Source: Sporosarcina sp. 6E9
GTDB taxonomy: Bacteria > Bacillota > Bacilli > Bacillales_A > Planococcaceae
Direction of reading: 5' to 3'
NCBI RefSeq assembly: GCF_017921835.1
Contig: NZ_JAGEMN010000005.1
Location: 1-64,000 of the forward strand
DNA length: 64,000 bases
The position numbers were made by a program, and so were the translations under genes. Below, piece by piece: positions 38,515 through 48,454 of this stretch. Every line of letters begins with the position of its first letter. Positions within the stretch are counted from its first letter, which is position 1. Below the pieces are notes generated by a model. That model worked only from the letters and a program-made list of their open reading frames with translations. It ran no database searches and was not told the origin of the DNA.

Positions 38515-39249
38515 ATGATTAATAGAGGTAAGGAGTTACTCGAAAAAAAGGACTTCGAAACGAGAGATGATTTACCCGATTGGCTGATCAATGAATATCA
38601 AACGTTTCATAATATCGTGACCGATAAAACGTTTCCTTGCTACTTTGGCATGGCTGGAGAATTAGGCGGCGAATTGCGATACGGCTATGTGACACAAGAC
38701 GATTGGTCAAATTTACCGAATATCTTAACATCATTCTTAGCCCTTTTTGATAATCCGAAGCATAAAAGGCATGGGCTTTTCGTTTTTGTCGAACCATTCG
38801 AGGCCGAGGGATCTATTGAAGACTACCGGAAACAATTTTGGGACATCTTGCAATATTTGCATGATTCTGATGAAGTCGAGTGGCCGGCGGATAGCCCGCG
38901 CGACCCGGAACATTATTTATGGGATTTCCGATTCCACGGTGAGCCGATATTCGCATTCGGCAATGCGCCGGCTTACAAACAGCGAAAAACCCGGCATTTG
39001 GGAAATTCTATGGTCATCGGTTTCCAACCACGAAAAATCTTCGAAGGCTTAAAAGGCACGGAAAAAGGCGGGATCATGTCACGGGAAAAAGTGCGCGCAC
39101 GCGTCGAAGTGTGGGATCAATTACCGAAACACCCAGACATCAGTCATTTTGGCGACCCTACGCATAATGAATGGAAGCAATTTTTTATCGGAGATGATAG
39201 TGAACCTATCATTGGAATATGTCCGTTTTTGCATAAGGAAATGAAGTGA
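38515..39249 (+). CDS. YqcI/YcgG family protein
   Basis: 244 residues matching the YqcI/YcgG family: FPCYFGMAGELGGELRYGYV near the N-terminus, HYLWDFRFHGEPIFAFGNAPAY and NSMVIGFQPRKIFEGL in part. The family has no established biochemical role. ATG 38515 follows TTGGAGGC. It stands alone on the plus strand with a terminator. Confidence 0.88.
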   Translation: MINRGKELLEKKDFETRDDLPDWLINEYQTFHNIVTDKTFPCYFGMAGELGGELRYGYVTQDDWSNLPNILTSFLALFDNPKHKRHGLFVFVEPFEAEGSIEDYRKQFWDILQYLHDSDEVEWPADSPRDPEHYLWDFRFHGEPIFAFGNAPAYKQRKTRHLGNSMVIGFQPRKIFEGLKGTEKGGIMSREKVRARVEVWDQLPKHPDISHFGDPTHNEWKQFFIGDDSEPIIGICPFLHKEMK

Positions 39250-39277
39250 AAGCCGTCTGAGATGGGCGGCTTTTTTG
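39249..39277 (+). terminator. Terminator after the YqcI/YcgG gene
   Basis: AAGCCGTC and GGGCGGCTT flank a short loop and run into TTTTTTG immediately after the stop codon. Confidence 0.75.
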
Positions 39278-39287
39278 TTGGGGGTGA

Positions 39288-39401
39288 TTTGCTTGCAGTT
39301 GGGGACGGTTTGCTTGCACTCCGCTGGGTTTTGCTTGCAGTTGACCATGGTTTGCTTGCACAGTTGCGGCATTTGCTTGCACTTAAACAGATTTGCTTGC
39401 A
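39288..39401 (+). repeat. 21-bp-period array of TTTGCTTGCA (6 units)
   Basis: Exact TTTGCTTGCA copies start at 39288, 39309, 39330, 39351, 39372 and 39392. Spacing is 21, 21, 21, 21, then 20. The 11 bases between cores differ in every unit. The last unit is followed by AGTCGGTAC. It lies between convergent genes. Confidence 0.9.
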
Positions 39402-39464
39402 AGTCGGTACTTTGTACCTGCGGAGTAGGAAGTTTTTCATTTAAATCTGTGAGCATCTAACGTA

Positions 39465-39496
39465 AAAAAAGACTAAAACCGTTGATTGGTTTTAGC
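39465..39496 (-). terminator. Terminator of the GrpB gene
   Basis: On the minus strand CTAAAACC pairs with GGTTTTAG over a 7-base loop, followed by TCTTTTTTT, 11 bases past the stop at 39507. Confidence 0.78.
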
Positions 39497-39506
39497 CCAT
39501 TTTATT

Positions 39507-40031
39507 TCAAGCTTTTAATACCCCTAAAATGAATTGCTCTTTATAATTCGTATAATCATCCATATTCCCGGATTCATGCTGAATAAAACTTGACTTTACT
39601 TTCTCATATTCTTCTCTCAACGCCTGTGAAGCATTAAGTTTATCTCGGAATGAAATTAAATCATTCCACTTTCCACCTTGATAATCCACCATGTGAATAA
39701 TATGCGTTTTGACATCAAACGTCTCATTATTATCGAATTTGGCTAAGACGATTTCATTTTCTAGCACGACACGAAGTCGATAAAAACTAATTTCTTGTAG
39801 ACTTTTAAAAATGTGGGAAGGAATATTATTTATATCATCGACACCTATCGCAACATCTATCATTGGTTTTGCTTTAATCCCTTTGATTGACGTGCTGCCT
39901 ATATGTTCAATGCGATTAACGTCTATACTAGTAGCTTTATGGATTTCCTGTTGCGTTTTTAAGAATTCATCTTCCCAGCCAACTTGCGGTTCAACTAATT
40001 TTATTTCCCCTTTTCCCAATCCTAAAATCAC
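39507..40031 (-). CDS. GrpB family protein (UPF0157)
   Basis: 174 residues with the family hallmarks IEHIGSTSIKGIKAKPMIDVAIGV and HIIHMVDYQGGKWNDLISFRD (in part). GrpB proteins have a nucleotidyltransferase-like fold and often occur as stand-alone domains; the substrate is not known. GTG 40031 is the start, with GGGGGAG 7 bases before it. Confidence 0.9.
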   Translation of the reverse strand: MILGLGKGEIKLVEPQVGWEDEFLKTQQEIHKATSIDVNRIEHIGSTSIKGIKAKPMIDVAIGVDDINNIPSHIFKSLQEISFYRLRVVLENEIVLAKFDNNETFDVKTHIIHMVDYQGGKWNDLISFRDKLNASQALREEYEKVKSSFIQHESGNMDDYTNYKEQFILGVLKA

Positions 40032-40090
40032 TTTGGAACTCCCCCAATTCCTTTGTCTATTTTTGTCGATTTCCCGGGAAATGCGCTAAA

Positions 40091-41401
40091 TTATTTTCCG
40101 CCCATCTTATAATACAGATCCATTTCGGCTTGCGGCACCATGCCGCCACCCGTTGCCCAGACGATATGCGTCGCATTTGGTGAATTAGCATCCTCACTAT
40201 TTCCCCGAATCGCATTTACAGGTCCAATCATTCCCGCCAATGCAGAAGGTTCGAGTTGAATGCCTTCTGAATCTACGAGCGTTTTTAAAAGCTTGAAAAG
40301 TTCTTCATCTTGAACAGTATATATCCCGGACAATAACGGCTCCATCGTTTTACCCGCGTGGTGTGAAGGTCTGCCTACCGCAAGGCCATCTGCCGCCGTC
40401 AAATTACTGAGGCCGAAGTCTTGAACAGAAACTTTTTCGTGCAGTCTTGTCATCATTCCCAACAGGACAGACGGTGAGTGCGTTGGTTCCGCGAAAAAAC
40501 ATTGCACATTGTCGCCGAATATAAGCTTCAACCCGAATGCTACACCGCCGGGACTCCCGCCGACTCCACAAGGCAAGTAAACAAATAACGGATTCTCATC
40601 ATCGACGATAGTTCCGCTTTCTTTCAATTGGGAGGCAATACGCTCACCCGCAACCGCGTAACCGAAAAATAAATCATAGGAGTTTTCATCATCGATAAAA
40701 TAACATGTCGGATCCGCTTCTGCCAGTCGACGCCCTTCATTAATCGCAACACTGAAATCATCAGGATACTCGACAACAATGACGCCTTTTTCGCGTAGCA
40801 GATTCTTCTTCCACTGCTTTGCGTCCGCGGACATATGAACCGTCACGTTGAATCCGAGTTTCGCGCTCATAATTCCGATGCTCAGGCCAAGATTTCCCGT
40901 AGAACCAACAGCGATTTTATGTTTTGCAAATAAGTCTTTGAATTCCTGTCCTGCCATTATCGCGTAGTCATCTTCTTTTGTTAGCAGTCCGTTTTCTAAT
41001 GCAAGGGTTTCTGCATGTTTAAGCACTTCATATATCCCGCCGCGCGATTTAATGGAACCTGATATCGGCATTGCGTTATCTTGTTTTAACAGCAGTTCGC
41101 CTGGAATCTTCACCCCGTACTTCTGTTCAAGTTCTTTTTTCATGTTTGGTATCGCAGTCAACGGCGATTCAAGAATCCCGTTCGATACTTTAGTTTCAGG
41201 AAAAACAAGTTGAATATATGGGGCAAAACGTTTTAATCGTTCGGAAGCATCTTTCACATCCGCTGCCGTCACAGTCACCTTGTTAAGTCCTTTTTCAGTT
41301 GTTTCCAGCAAGGGATTTTCCCAAAAGACTTCTTCCTCGTTCATGATGTTCCCGATTAGCGGCAACTTTTCTTTCCACTTATTCGTATCGATTGCGCTCA
41401 T
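40091..41401 (-). CDS. dsdA: D-serine ammonia-lyase (D-serine dehydratase)
   Basis: PLP enzyme converting D-serine to pyruvate and ammonia. 436 residues. Lys118 in GSIKSRGG is the Schiff-base lysine at the same position as in E. coli DsdA. The glycine-rich PLP phosphate loop [10 protein letters not shown] and the [18 protein letters not shown] stretch are present. GGGAGCG precedes the ATG. It stands alone, with no permease or DsdC-like regulator next to it, and may serve detoxification of D-serine. Confidence 0.95.
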   Translation of the reverse strand: MSAIDTNKWKEKLPLIGNIMNEEEVFWENPLLETTEKGLNKVTVTAADVKDASERLKRFAPYIQLVFPETKVSNGILESPLTAIPNMKKELEQKYGVKIPGELLLKQDNAMPISGSIKSRGGIYEVLKHAETLALENGLLTKEDDYAIMAGQEFKDLFAKHKIAVGSTGNLGLSIGIMSAKLGFNVTVHMSADAKQWKKNLLREKGVIVVEYPDDFSVAINEGRRLAEADPTCYFIDDENSYDLFFGYAVAGERIASQLKESGTIVDDENPLFVYLPCGVGGSPGGVAFGLKLIFGDNVQCFFAEPTHSPSVLLGMMTRLHEKVSVQDFGLSNLTAADGLAVGRPSHHAGKTMEPLLSGIYTVQDEELFKLLKTLVDSEGIQLEPSALAGMIGPVNAIRGNSEDANSPNATHIVWATGGGMVPQAEMDLYYKMGGK

Positions 41402-41475
41402 GGTCTCGCTCCCTTTTCAGAATGATCTATGATTAGTATACCATTCTGAGCGATTTGCAATCTTGTTCCGGCTAT

Positions 41476-42366
41476 TTATTGATTCAAAACAAATTGAGCA
41501 ATCAGCTCTTCAGTCAGTTGAAACTTGGGATTTGTCTTATCATTTCCGCTTGCCTCAACATCCATCACGACAGAAATAATGCGCCGCCCGTCGAAAACGC
41601 CCGTGCTTGCAAAACAAGGTCCGGCCATTTCCGTATAACCTGTCTTCAAGCCGTCTATTCCCTGCACCGCCATCGGCATGCCAGGCAACATTGAATTCGT
41701 ACTCCAAAGCTGAGTGCCATCAGTCGTTGTGAAATTCGTTATGTACGTGAAATCAAGTACTTCTGGATGGTTGGCAATCAATTTCTGAGCAATCATTGAA
41801 ACGTCTTTCGCAGAAGAAAGGTTTGTTTCGTCCTTACTTTTTCCAACATAATCTCCATCAAGGCCACTCGCGTTATAAAAGGTTGTCTTCTTAAGCTTAA
41901 AAGCCTTTGCTTGCTCATTCATGAGCGTAACAAAAGCCTCTTCAGATCCGCTCACCATTTCAGCAAGCGCAATTGCTGCGTCATTTGCGGAACTCACGGT
42001 CATCGCAGTAAAAAGCTCTTTCACGGTATATGTACGGTTATTTGCCATCCCCAATCTCACAACAACCGATTCGCTGGTCATTTCACGAACATACTCACTC
42101 GGACTGTAGTCGCTATCCCAATACAATGAACCATTTTGAATCGCATTCAACACCAAATATTGTGTCATCATTTTCGACATACTCGCGATTGGCAGCGATG
42201 CAGTACTATTTTCCTCGTACAAAACCTTCCCCGTTTCCGCGTCGATTAAAATAATCGCTTCAGCACCCACACCAAATTCATGGGCTTCAGTCGTCGAGTT
42301 ATTATTTTTGAAAACAAATGTCAGGCTAATGATTAATAAGAGCGCAATAAATAAAAACCTTTTCAT
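41476..42366 (-). CDS. D-alanyl-D-alanine carboxypeptidase (PBP5/DacF type)
   Basis: Trims the terminal D-Ala of peptidoglycan stem peptides outside the membrane. 296 residues with an N-terminal signal/anchor helix (5-20), catalytic SMSK (62-65), SAN (126-128) and KTG (241-243). It ends soon after the penicillin-binding domain and lacks the C-terminal amphipathic anchor domain of PBP5, so the N-terminal helix probably holds it in the membrane. ATG 42366 has GAGGTG 8 bases upstream. Confidence 0.92.
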   Translation of the reverse strand: MKRFLFIALLLIISLTFVFKNNNSTTEAHEFGVGAEAIILIDAETGKVLYEENSTASLPIASMSKMMTQYLVLNAIQNGSLYWDSDYSPSEYVREMTSESVVVRLGMANNRTYTVKELFTAMTVSSANDAAIALAEMVSGSEEAFVTLMNEQAKAFKLKKTTFYNASGLDGDYVGKSKDETNLSSAKDVSMIAQKLIANHPEVLDFTYITNFTTTDGTQLWSTNSMLPGMPMAVQGIDGLKTGYTEMAGPCFASTGVFDGRRIISVVMDVEASGNDKTNPKFQLTEELIAQFVLNQ

Positions 42367-42457
42367 ATTCAACACACCTCTTCAATTATTCGTTACCCCT
42401 ACCATAACCGATGAAACTGAAGAAACTCCCAGTTAATTCATGAAGAATTTCTTAAGA

Positions 42458-42500
42458 AATAAGAAAAGCCCCTTTCAGTTGAACGAAAAGGAACTTTTCA
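42458..42500 (-). terminator. Likely terminator of the 42498 membrane-protein gene
   Basis: On the minus strand an imperfect stem (AAG..CCTTTTC / GAAAGG..CTT) is followed by TTTTC. Moderate evidence because the stem has mismatches. Confidence 0.45.
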
Positions 42501-42851
42501 TGATTTGCTCTTATCATATAATTCATTATAATGACTACGAATTAGAACTAAAATAAATATAGGGATTAAAAAAGCTTTTTCAGAGAGCAGGCCATTCGCC
42601 GATGAATCATCGATTATAAGACTTACGATCGAAGCAATAATCATAACCACAGTTAAAGTATTAAACATCCGTTTCTTTTTCGAAAAATATGCTTTATTAA
42701 ATTCAATCACTAAATATACGACTCCAAAAACAAGTGTAATAATACGAGTGATAAATAAATTTTCATATTGAAGAAAAAAAGTTGCCAATAATAATAGAAG
42801 AGTTAATACACTTAGTGTTACAGAAAATATAGAAACACGATATTCTTTCAT
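42498..42851 (-). CDS. Hypothetical membrane protein
   Basis: 117 residues with four hydrophobic helices. ATG 42851 (MKEYRVSIF) is chosen because TAGGAGAG lies just upstream; the longer frame to 42944 has no ribosome site. No known motif is visible. It sits between the carboxypeptidase gene and a 53-residue membrane-protein gene on the same strand. Confidence 0.62.
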   Translation of the reverse strand: MKEYRVSIFSVTLSVLTLLLLLATFFLQYENLFITRIITLVFGVVYLVIEFNKAYFSKKKRMFNTLTVVMIIASIVSLIIDDSSANGLLSEKAFLIPIFILVLIRSHYNELYDKSKS

Positions 42852-43017
42852 GACAAACTCTCCTAAGAATAGATTGATTAATTTCCATAATCCATTACAT
42901 TCAACTTTACCAGTTTCTTCAACCAATGGATATACATTAATCAATTAATTCAAACCTCTCTACTGTTCCTATTGAAGCTAGTTGATTGGAGTGGAACTCA
43001 ACGGCCATAGTCTCTTA

Positions 43018-43179
43018 CTATCTCATAACAAACCAAATCAAAATTAGGATGACCCCAAAACCCACCCATAAAAGAGATAACATCTTCTCACGTTTCCTCT
43101 TATCTTTCATCCCCCGCGTCAAATATCGAATAATTAATTCAGCCACTATCGCAAATACAATGATCAATAACCAAGTCAC
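43018..43179 (-). CDS. Small membrane protein (53 residues)
   Basis: A short frame from GTG 43179 to TAG: an N-terminal helix (WLLIIVFAIVAELIIRYL), a very basic loop (RGMKDKRKREKM) and a second helix (LLWVGFGVILILIWFVM). GGGGGAG lies 6 bases before the GTG. The hydrophobic-basic-hydrophobic pattern and the ribosome site support coding. Function unknown. Confidence 0.6.
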   Translation of the reverse strand: MTWLLIIVFAIVAELIIRYLTRGMKDKRKREKMLSLLWVGFGVILILIWFVMR

Positions 43180-43287
43180 GTCTAACTCCCCCTATTCATA
43201 ACTAATTTTAGCATAACTCTTTTCACACACCCCCGTCATCCAATCCGAATACACTACTGTAATAAGTTAAAATTGGTGGTGAATTCG

Positions 43288-45309
43288 ATGGAATTAGCAA
43301 CAATTCTAGCTGGCCCAATATTACGAAGAGTAGACACGAAATCGGTCACAATTTGGATTGCGACCAGTCGCCCCTTCGAGATTGATGCAGCCATTTATAT
43401 GATTAACGAACGGCTTACATTACCCGTACTAACAAATACAACCTCAATTCGCGCAGGGAAAAACCTAATCATTCACCTCGTAGAAATTGCCGGGTCTTTC
43501 CCCAAGGACACTTTACTCGGCTATAACCTTCATTTCAAAGACGAGGATGACATCCACGACTTAACGAGCCTTGGTTTAATTTCCGACAATGAAAAACTGT
43601 CCATCGCCTATGACGATATTCCTTACCCATCCTTTTTCATTCCCGCGAATACCACTTCCAACTTCCTTTATGCATCATGTAGAAAATTACACGGTAAGGG
43701 TGGTGATTCACTTGTAGCCGGGGATAAAACGATTTGGAACGCACCCAGAAACTTGGGAAATCGACCGAGTTCGCTATTTTTACTTGGCGATCAAATCTAT
43801 GCGGATGATGTGGCGGATCCACTTTTCCCGGTGATTCAATCAGTTGTGGAAGGCCTCGCAATTGAAGATGAAAATTTAGTGCAAGTAGAAGCCCGTCTGG
43901 CCGACTATCCTTTTAATGAATTAATGCAGAAAGTGAACGGTCGTCAATTCGGCATGGAACAGTTTTGTCAGTTTACATCAGCTAGTATGAGCAATCATTT
44001 AATGACATTTGGTGAGTATGCCGCAATGTATCTATTGTCATGGGGGCCTGGTTTATGGGAAACGGCTTATATTCCAACATTTGAGGAAGTCGTGGAAAAA
44101 GGAAATTATCACTTTTTCTTCCCCAATGATGATACCGAAATGGCAAAATGCGAGAAAAGATATAATCGGCAAACGGAGGACCTACTTCAAACCATCGGAA
44201 ATCTGCACCAGGTTCGCAGACTACTAGCGAACGTGCCAACGTATATGATTTTCGATGACCACGATGTCACGGATGATTGGAATTTATCTCGCAAATGGAA
44301 TGATCGTGTTTCGCGGTCACCTTTAGGCAAACACGTAATTGCAAACGGATTATGTGCCTACTGGGCTTTTCAAGGCTGGGGCAATGAACCACAACGGTTC
44401 GAGGAGGCGTTCCTACAGTCGATGGAAAATCATTTAGACAGGTTCGTTGCCGGCACACCCGCTTATGAAGAGTGGTTCCGACAGCTTTGGACATTTAGGC
44501 ATTGGCATTTTGTCGCGCCGACCAAACCCGCTGCGCTATTTCTCGATACACGGACAATGCGGTCCTTTGATGACGCGCCGCAACCTGTGAAAGTCGGTTG
44601 GATGTTCAAGGAAAATGTTCAAGCACCAAGATTGATTGGTCCGAAAGGTTGGCGATTGATAGCTAGAACGCTTTCTTTGTCGGGTTGGAAAAGGAGAGAC
44701 CCTTTAATTATTATTTCGCCAACGCCGTTGTACGGCATGGGCTTGATTGAATCAGTGCTTCACGCCTATGTCTATCCCCTACGAGCCATTGGCATACCTG
44801 TTCATGAAATGCTCGATTTTGAAGCTTGGAAATATAACGGAAGAGGGTTCAGCGATTTTATCCGCTATATTTTTAAATGGCGACCTTCCCAATGCATCAT
44901 TTTGTCTGGGGACGTTCATTACGCTTCTGCGGTAAAGTCTCAAGTCAAATCCAAAAACGGGCGGACTATGGAAATAATCCAGTTTACGAGCAGCCCATCA
45001 AATAATATGAGTTTTACCGGAGCCTGGGGTTTTCTGATGAAGTCCGCACTTTGGTGGAATACGCAAAAACGCAAAAGGAAAAAGATTTTACGGCACTGCG
45101 ATGATTCATTCACCATCGTGAACGAAGGGTGCAATGGAAATAGTTGCCCGGAATGGCAAGAAGAACTCCGTTATTTATCGACAAACAAAGGCTCCATTGT
45201 TGAGACGAAAAACAATATCGGGCTTTTATCAATCATAAACGGAACGATTGAAAATTCCTTGCTTCAAATAAAAGACGAAAAAATACAGACTAAAAAGTAT
45301 AAAGATTAA
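43288..45309 (+). CDS. PhoD-like metallophosphatase family protein
   Basis: 673 residues. Metal-binding motifs of the PhoD/alkaline phosphatase D superfamily are visible: LFLLGDQIYADD, MIFDDHDVTDDW and ILSGDVHYAS. It has no signal peptide, unlike secreted PhoD, so it is probably a cytosolic phosphodiesterase or phosphatase of unknown substrate. ATG 43288 is preferred to TTG 43273, because GGTGGTGA lies 5 bases before it. A bidirectional terminator separates it from the kyn operon. Confidence 0.86.
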   Translation: MELATILAGPILRRVDTKSVTIWIATSRPFEIDAAIYMINERLTLPVLTNTTSIRAGKNLIIHLVEIAGSFPKDTLLGYNLHFKDEDDIHDLTSLGLISDNEKLSIAYDDIPYPSFFIPANTTSNFLYASCRKLHGKGGDSLVAGDKTIWNAPRNLGNRPSSLFLLGDQIYADDVADPLFPVIQSVVEGLAIEDENLVQVEARLADYPFNELMQKVNGRQFGMEQFCQFTSASMSNHLMTFGEYAAMYLLSWGPGLWETAYIPTFEEVVEKGNYHFFFPNDDTEMAKCEKRYNRQTEDLLQTIGNLHQVRRLLANVPTYMIFDDHDVTDDWNLSRKWNDRVSRSPLGKHVIANGLCAYWAFQGWGNEPQRFEEAFLQSMENHLDRFVAGTPAYEEWFRQLWTFRHWHFVAPTKPAALFLDTRTMRSFDDAPQPVKVGWMFKENVQAPRLIGPKGWRLIARTLSLSGWKRRDPLIIISPTPLYGMGLIESVLHAYVYPLRAIGIPVHEMLDFEAWKYNGRGFSDFIRYIFKWRPSQCIILSGDVHYASAVKSQVKSKNGRTMEIIQFTSSPSNNMSFTGAWGFLMKSALWWNTQKRKRKKILRHCDDSFTIVNEGCNGNSCPEWQEELRYLSTNKGSIVETKNNIGLLSIINGTIENSLLQIKDEKIQTKKYKD

Positions 45310-45311
45310 AC

Positions 45312-45341
45312 AAAACTCCGCCATATAATCGGCGGAGTTTT
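45312..45341. terminator. Bidirectional terminator between the PhoD-like and kynA genes
   Basis: AAAACTCCGCC and GGCGGAGTTTT flank ATATAATC between the convergent genes, with T-rich tails on both strands. Confidence 0.85.
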
Positions 45342-45345
45342 TCAC

Positions 45346-46164
45346 TTATAAATTTGTCCTTACACCCCATAGTTCGGGAAAAAACTGATGATCGAGGACC
45401 GATTTCAAATAGCTCACGCCCGCTGAACCACCAGTCCCTTTTTTAAATCCAATAATTCGTTCCACCGTTTTCATATGACGAAAACGCCATTGTTGATGGC
45501 TATCTTCAATGTCGACCAACTTCTCGGCGAGTTGATATAAATCCCAATATCCTTCTACATTTTGGTAAACTTCCAACCAAGCAGCCGCGACAGATGAATC
45601 TCCTTTGTACGTGATTGAAAAGTCTCGATTTAATAACTCCGGGTTAATAGAAAATCCAGCTTTCGCGAGTGCCTGAATCGATACATCGTAAATACTCGGC
45701 GCTTTAAAGGCCGCTTCAAGTTCTTCGGCAAGTTTTGGGTCTTTCTCATAGATTTTCAAGATATGCGGTTGCTTAAAGCCTAGCGCGAATTCAATCAGTC
45801 TATTTTGGTAGGATTGGAAACCAGATGCGCGGCCTAAACTATCTCGAAACTCCATGTATTCCGCCGGCGTTAACGTCGCCAAAACGTCCCAAGCTTGAAT
45901 GATTTGCGTTTGAATGCGCGAAACCCGCGCAAGCATTTTAAACGCTTCAGGCAACTCATCCTTTTCAATGGACTCGATTGCAGCATGAAGTTCGTGCAAA
46001 ATGAGTTTCATCCATAGTTCACTCACTTGGTGAATGACAATAAATAACATCTCATCGTGATGCCCGGAAAGTCGTGTCTGACTGGATAACACTTTGTCGA
46101 GATTCAAATACTCGCCGTACGTCATCTGTTCTTTAAAATCCATGTAAATTCCTTTGTCATCCAT
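45346..46164 (-). CDS. kynA: Tryptophan 2,3-dioxygenase
   Basis: Heme enzyme opening the indole ring of L-tryptophan to N-formylkynurenine. 272 residues. [39 protein letters not shown] and the C-terminal [12 protein letters not shown] are diagnostic (in part). ATG 46164 follows AAGGAG by 9 bases and overlaps the end of kynB by 8 bases. It is third in kynU-kynB-kynA, the route from tryptophan to anthranilate. Confidence 0.95.
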   Translation of the reverse strand: MDDKGIYMDFKEQMTYGEYLNLDKVLSSQTRLSGHHDEMLFIVIHQVSELWMKLILHELHAAIESIEKDELPEAFKMLARVSRIQTQIIQAWDVLATLTPAEYMEFRDSLGRASGFQSYQNRLIEFALGFKQPHILKIYEKDPKLAEELEAAFKAPSIYDVSIQALAKAGFSINPELLNRDFSITYKGDSSVAAAWLEVYQNVEGYWDLYQLAEKLVDIEDSHQQWRFRHMKTVERIIGFKKGTGGSAGVSYLKSVLDHQFFPELWGVRTNL

Positions 46165-46804
46165 TTTCACGCACTCCTTCAATCGGTTTTAAGACTGCAC
46201 GGACTGGACTACCGTCAGCATCCGCTAACGGAAGTGGCAGCGCAATTAATTGGTAATCGCCTGGCTCGACAGTTTCTAGTACGATATTTTCCAAAATCAT
46301 CACACCATGATTGTTTAACGAATGATGGGCATCCAATACTTTGCTCGTTTCCGGATCGACCGACGGCGTATCCACACCAATAAGACGAACGCCGCGTGCT
46401 TTTAACAATGGGCCAATATCCGCACGTAAATAAGGGAAGACTTCCGGAAAAACAGAAAAACTTGAGCGACGCCCCGTTTTCAATAAAATCCGTTTCGCAC
46501 CGCCGAAATCGATGTTTTCCAATTCCGCCTGGCCAATACTTTCGTGTCCTGTAACGTCAATGACTCTTGCTCGGCCGATATACACATCTAGTGGCAGATC
46601 AAGCACTTTCAAGCCATCGTTGTCAAAATGAAAGGGTGCGTCGATATGCGTCCCCATATGCATGCTTGTCGTCATTTTCCCGATATTCACCGACCCCGTG
46701 TCAGCCTTCTTAAACGCTACTTCGTAAGTAAACGGCGTGTCTCCTGGCCATTCGGCAATGCCATTTTGAAGCGGTTGAGAAATATCAATCCATTCCTTCG
46801 TCAT
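46157..46804 (-). CDS. kynB: Kynurenine formamidase (arylformamidase)
   Basis: Hydrolyses N-formylkynurenine to kynurenine. 215 residues of the metal-dependent cyclase-like fold with the [12 protein letters not shown] metal-binding motif and GVDTPSVDP. The start overlaps the kynU stop by 4 bases (ATGA), so translation is coupled. Confidence 0.95.
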   Translation of the reverse strand: MTKEWIDISQPLQNGIAEWPGDTPFTYEVAFKKADTGSVNIGKMTTSMHMGTHIDAPFHFDNDGLKVLDLPLDVYIGRARVIDVTGHESIGQAELENIDFGGAKRILLKTGRRSSFSVFPEVFPYLRADIGPLLKARGVRLIGVDTPSVDPETSKVLDAHHSLNNHGVMILENIVLETVEPGDYQLIALPLPLADADGSPVRAVLKPIEGVRENG

Positions 46805-48072
46805 GCAACAACGCCCCTTTTGTTCTCGAATTTCTCATAGCGTTTTTCATCCATTATATTTTTCAGTTTCTGGACTGTATGCCAAACATCTTCAAATGAA
46901 TTATAAAGCGCAACAGGTGCCAGCCGAACGCCATTTGGCGCTCGAAAATCCGGAATTACGCCGACTTCTTTTAATGCACTGCAAATTCGGGCTGCTTCCT
47001 TATGTTCAAGCAAAATATGACCGCCGCGCGTTTCATCAACTGGACTTCCAATTGTAAACCCCTCACCATCAAGTTCTATACGTATTAATTCCATCAGGTA
47101 GTTCGTCAATTGAAGCGATTTTTCACGCACACGCTTGATCCCGACTTCTTCAAACAGTTCGAGCGCGCCAATAATAGGCGCCAAACTGAGGACATGCGGT
47201 GTGCCGATTTGAAAAGCACCCGCATCTAGTGCTGGATCCATCTGGTGATCCATGTCAAACTGCGATTCTTTTTTAGAACCGAACCAGCCGGAAAGTCCCG
47301 GCACGTTTCCAAAGTTTTTCTCGTGAACGAACAATCCGCCAACAGAACCCGGTCCACCGTTCAAATGTTTATACGTGCACCAGAACGCAAAGTCTGCGCC
47401 CCAATCATGAAGGGAATGTTCAATTGCGCCGACTGAATGGCATAAATCGAACCCGATTGGAATTCCTCGTTCATTCGCTGCAGCCGTTAATCGTTTCATA
47501 TCGAGAATTTGTCCGCTTCGGTACAACACTGACGGCAAGACGATTAGCGCAATGTCGTCTGTCATCGCTTCGATGATATCGTCTTCCGCTAAAAAACGTC
47601 CCTCTCGACTTTTCACACGCACAAGATGTTCTTCAGGATCGTACCCTTTTAACGCCAACTGACTTTTTAAGGCATATATATCTGAAGGGAAATTCAGTTC
47701 ATCTGCGAGGATTTTGGTTTTATGTCCAGATGGCTTATAAAAAGTCGCGGCGAGTTGGTGCAAATTCGTCGTGGTGGATCCCGTCGCAATCACTTCGTTT
47801 TTCAAACCTCCAACAAGCGGCGCCATTTTTTCACCAACCGATTCTGATAAATAGAACCACGGATGATCCCCTTCTGTCCAACCGTCAATCCCAAACGTTT
47901 TCCACGAATGAAGCAAATCTAGCAACTTACCTTCTGCTCGTTTCGATAAAAGCCCCAATGAATTTCCATCCATATATATGATGTCTTCTTGTAAATAGAA
48001 CTCTTCTTGAAGATTGGACAGCTCATCTTTCTGATCAAGACTTCGTGCGTAGTCAAGCGATGTCAGTTTCAA
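46801..48072 (-). CDS. kynU: Kynureninase
   Basis: PLP enzyme splitting kynurenine to anthranilate and alanine. 423 residues. The PLP lysine is Lys235 in [14 protein letters not shown], with [12 protein letters not shown] before it. TTG 48072 is the start, with GGGGGT 7 bases upstream. It is first gene of the kyn operon. Anthranilate could feed tryptophan salvage, quinolone-type metabolites or excretion; nothing downstream decides this. Confidence 0.95.
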   Translation of the reverse strand: MKLTSLDYARSLDQKDELSNLQEEFYLQEDIIYMDGNSLGLLSKRAEGKLLDLLHSWKTFGIDGWTEGDHPWFYLSESVGEKMAPLVGGLKNEVIATGSTTTNLHQLAATFYKPSGHKTKILADELNFPSDIYALKSQLALKGYDPEEHLVRVKSREGRFLAEDDIIEAMTDDIALIVLPSVLYRSGQILDMKRLTAAANERGIPIGFDLCHSVGAIEHSLHDWGADFAFWCTYKHLNGGPGSVGGLFVHEKNFGNVPGLSGWFGSKKESQFDMDHQMDPALDAGAFQIGTPHVLSLAPIIGALELFEEVGIKRVREKSLQLTNYLMELIRIELDGEGFTIGSPVDETRGGHILLEHKEAARICSALKEVGVIPDFRAPNGVRLAPVALYNSFEDVWHTVQKLKNIMDEKRYEKFENKRGVVA

Positions 48073-48184
48073 TTTACATACCCCCGTATAATTATCTCTC
48101 TTATTGAAATCATATCACTAATCATATAAATTGCGCACAAAAAAATACAGACAGAAGTGTGCGTTCCACCTCCACCTGCATTGA

Positions 48185-48439
48185 CTAACTAGAATACCCA
48201 CTTTTTCGTTCTTTAAACATTCCCAAAACTGTGACAATGAGACCAATTAATGCGCCTAGGATAACGACGACTTTTAAAACAGGATGCCACTCTCTTACAA
48301 TCCCGTGTAAAAGTACTCCGATCAATATCGCTAACTGTGCTGGCGTATTGTATTCTTTCTTTTTCTTGAATTCGCTCAGATAAAAGAAAATCAGAAATAC
48401 ACCCAAAGCCACCCAACGAATAATTTCTAGCACCACCAT
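48185..48439 (-). CDS. Small hypothetical membrane protein
   Basis: 84 residues with three helices (VVLEIIRWVALGVFLIFFYL, AQLAILIGVLLHGIV, VLKVVVILGALIGLIVTVLG). AGAGGAAG lies 7 bases before ATG 48439. It starts 15 bases after the desR stop and may be cotranscribed with desKR. Function unknown. Confidence 0.6.
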   Translation of the reverse strand: MVVLEIIRWVALGVFLIFFYLSEFKKKKEYNTPAQLAILIGVLLHGIVREWHPVLKVVVILGALIGLIVTVLGMFKERKSGYSS

Positions 48440-48454
48440 TAGCACTCTTCCTCT

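Noticed and set aside
39288..39401. CRISPR array
   Set aside because: Repeat core is only 10 bp and variable parts 11 bp, far below CRISPR sizes, with no cas gene in the window.
39262..39444. Short ORFs with LLALxxx or CKQxxxx heptads over the TTTGCTTGCA arrays
   Set aside because: A 21-bp period equals seven codons, so heptad-like peptides arise in every frame. There is no ribosome site, and the same holds for the arrays at 60836 and 62035.
42986..43201. Plus-strand 71-codon ORF
   Set aside because: It is the complement of the better-supported minus-strand small membrane protein at 43018-43179, which has a strong ribosome site.
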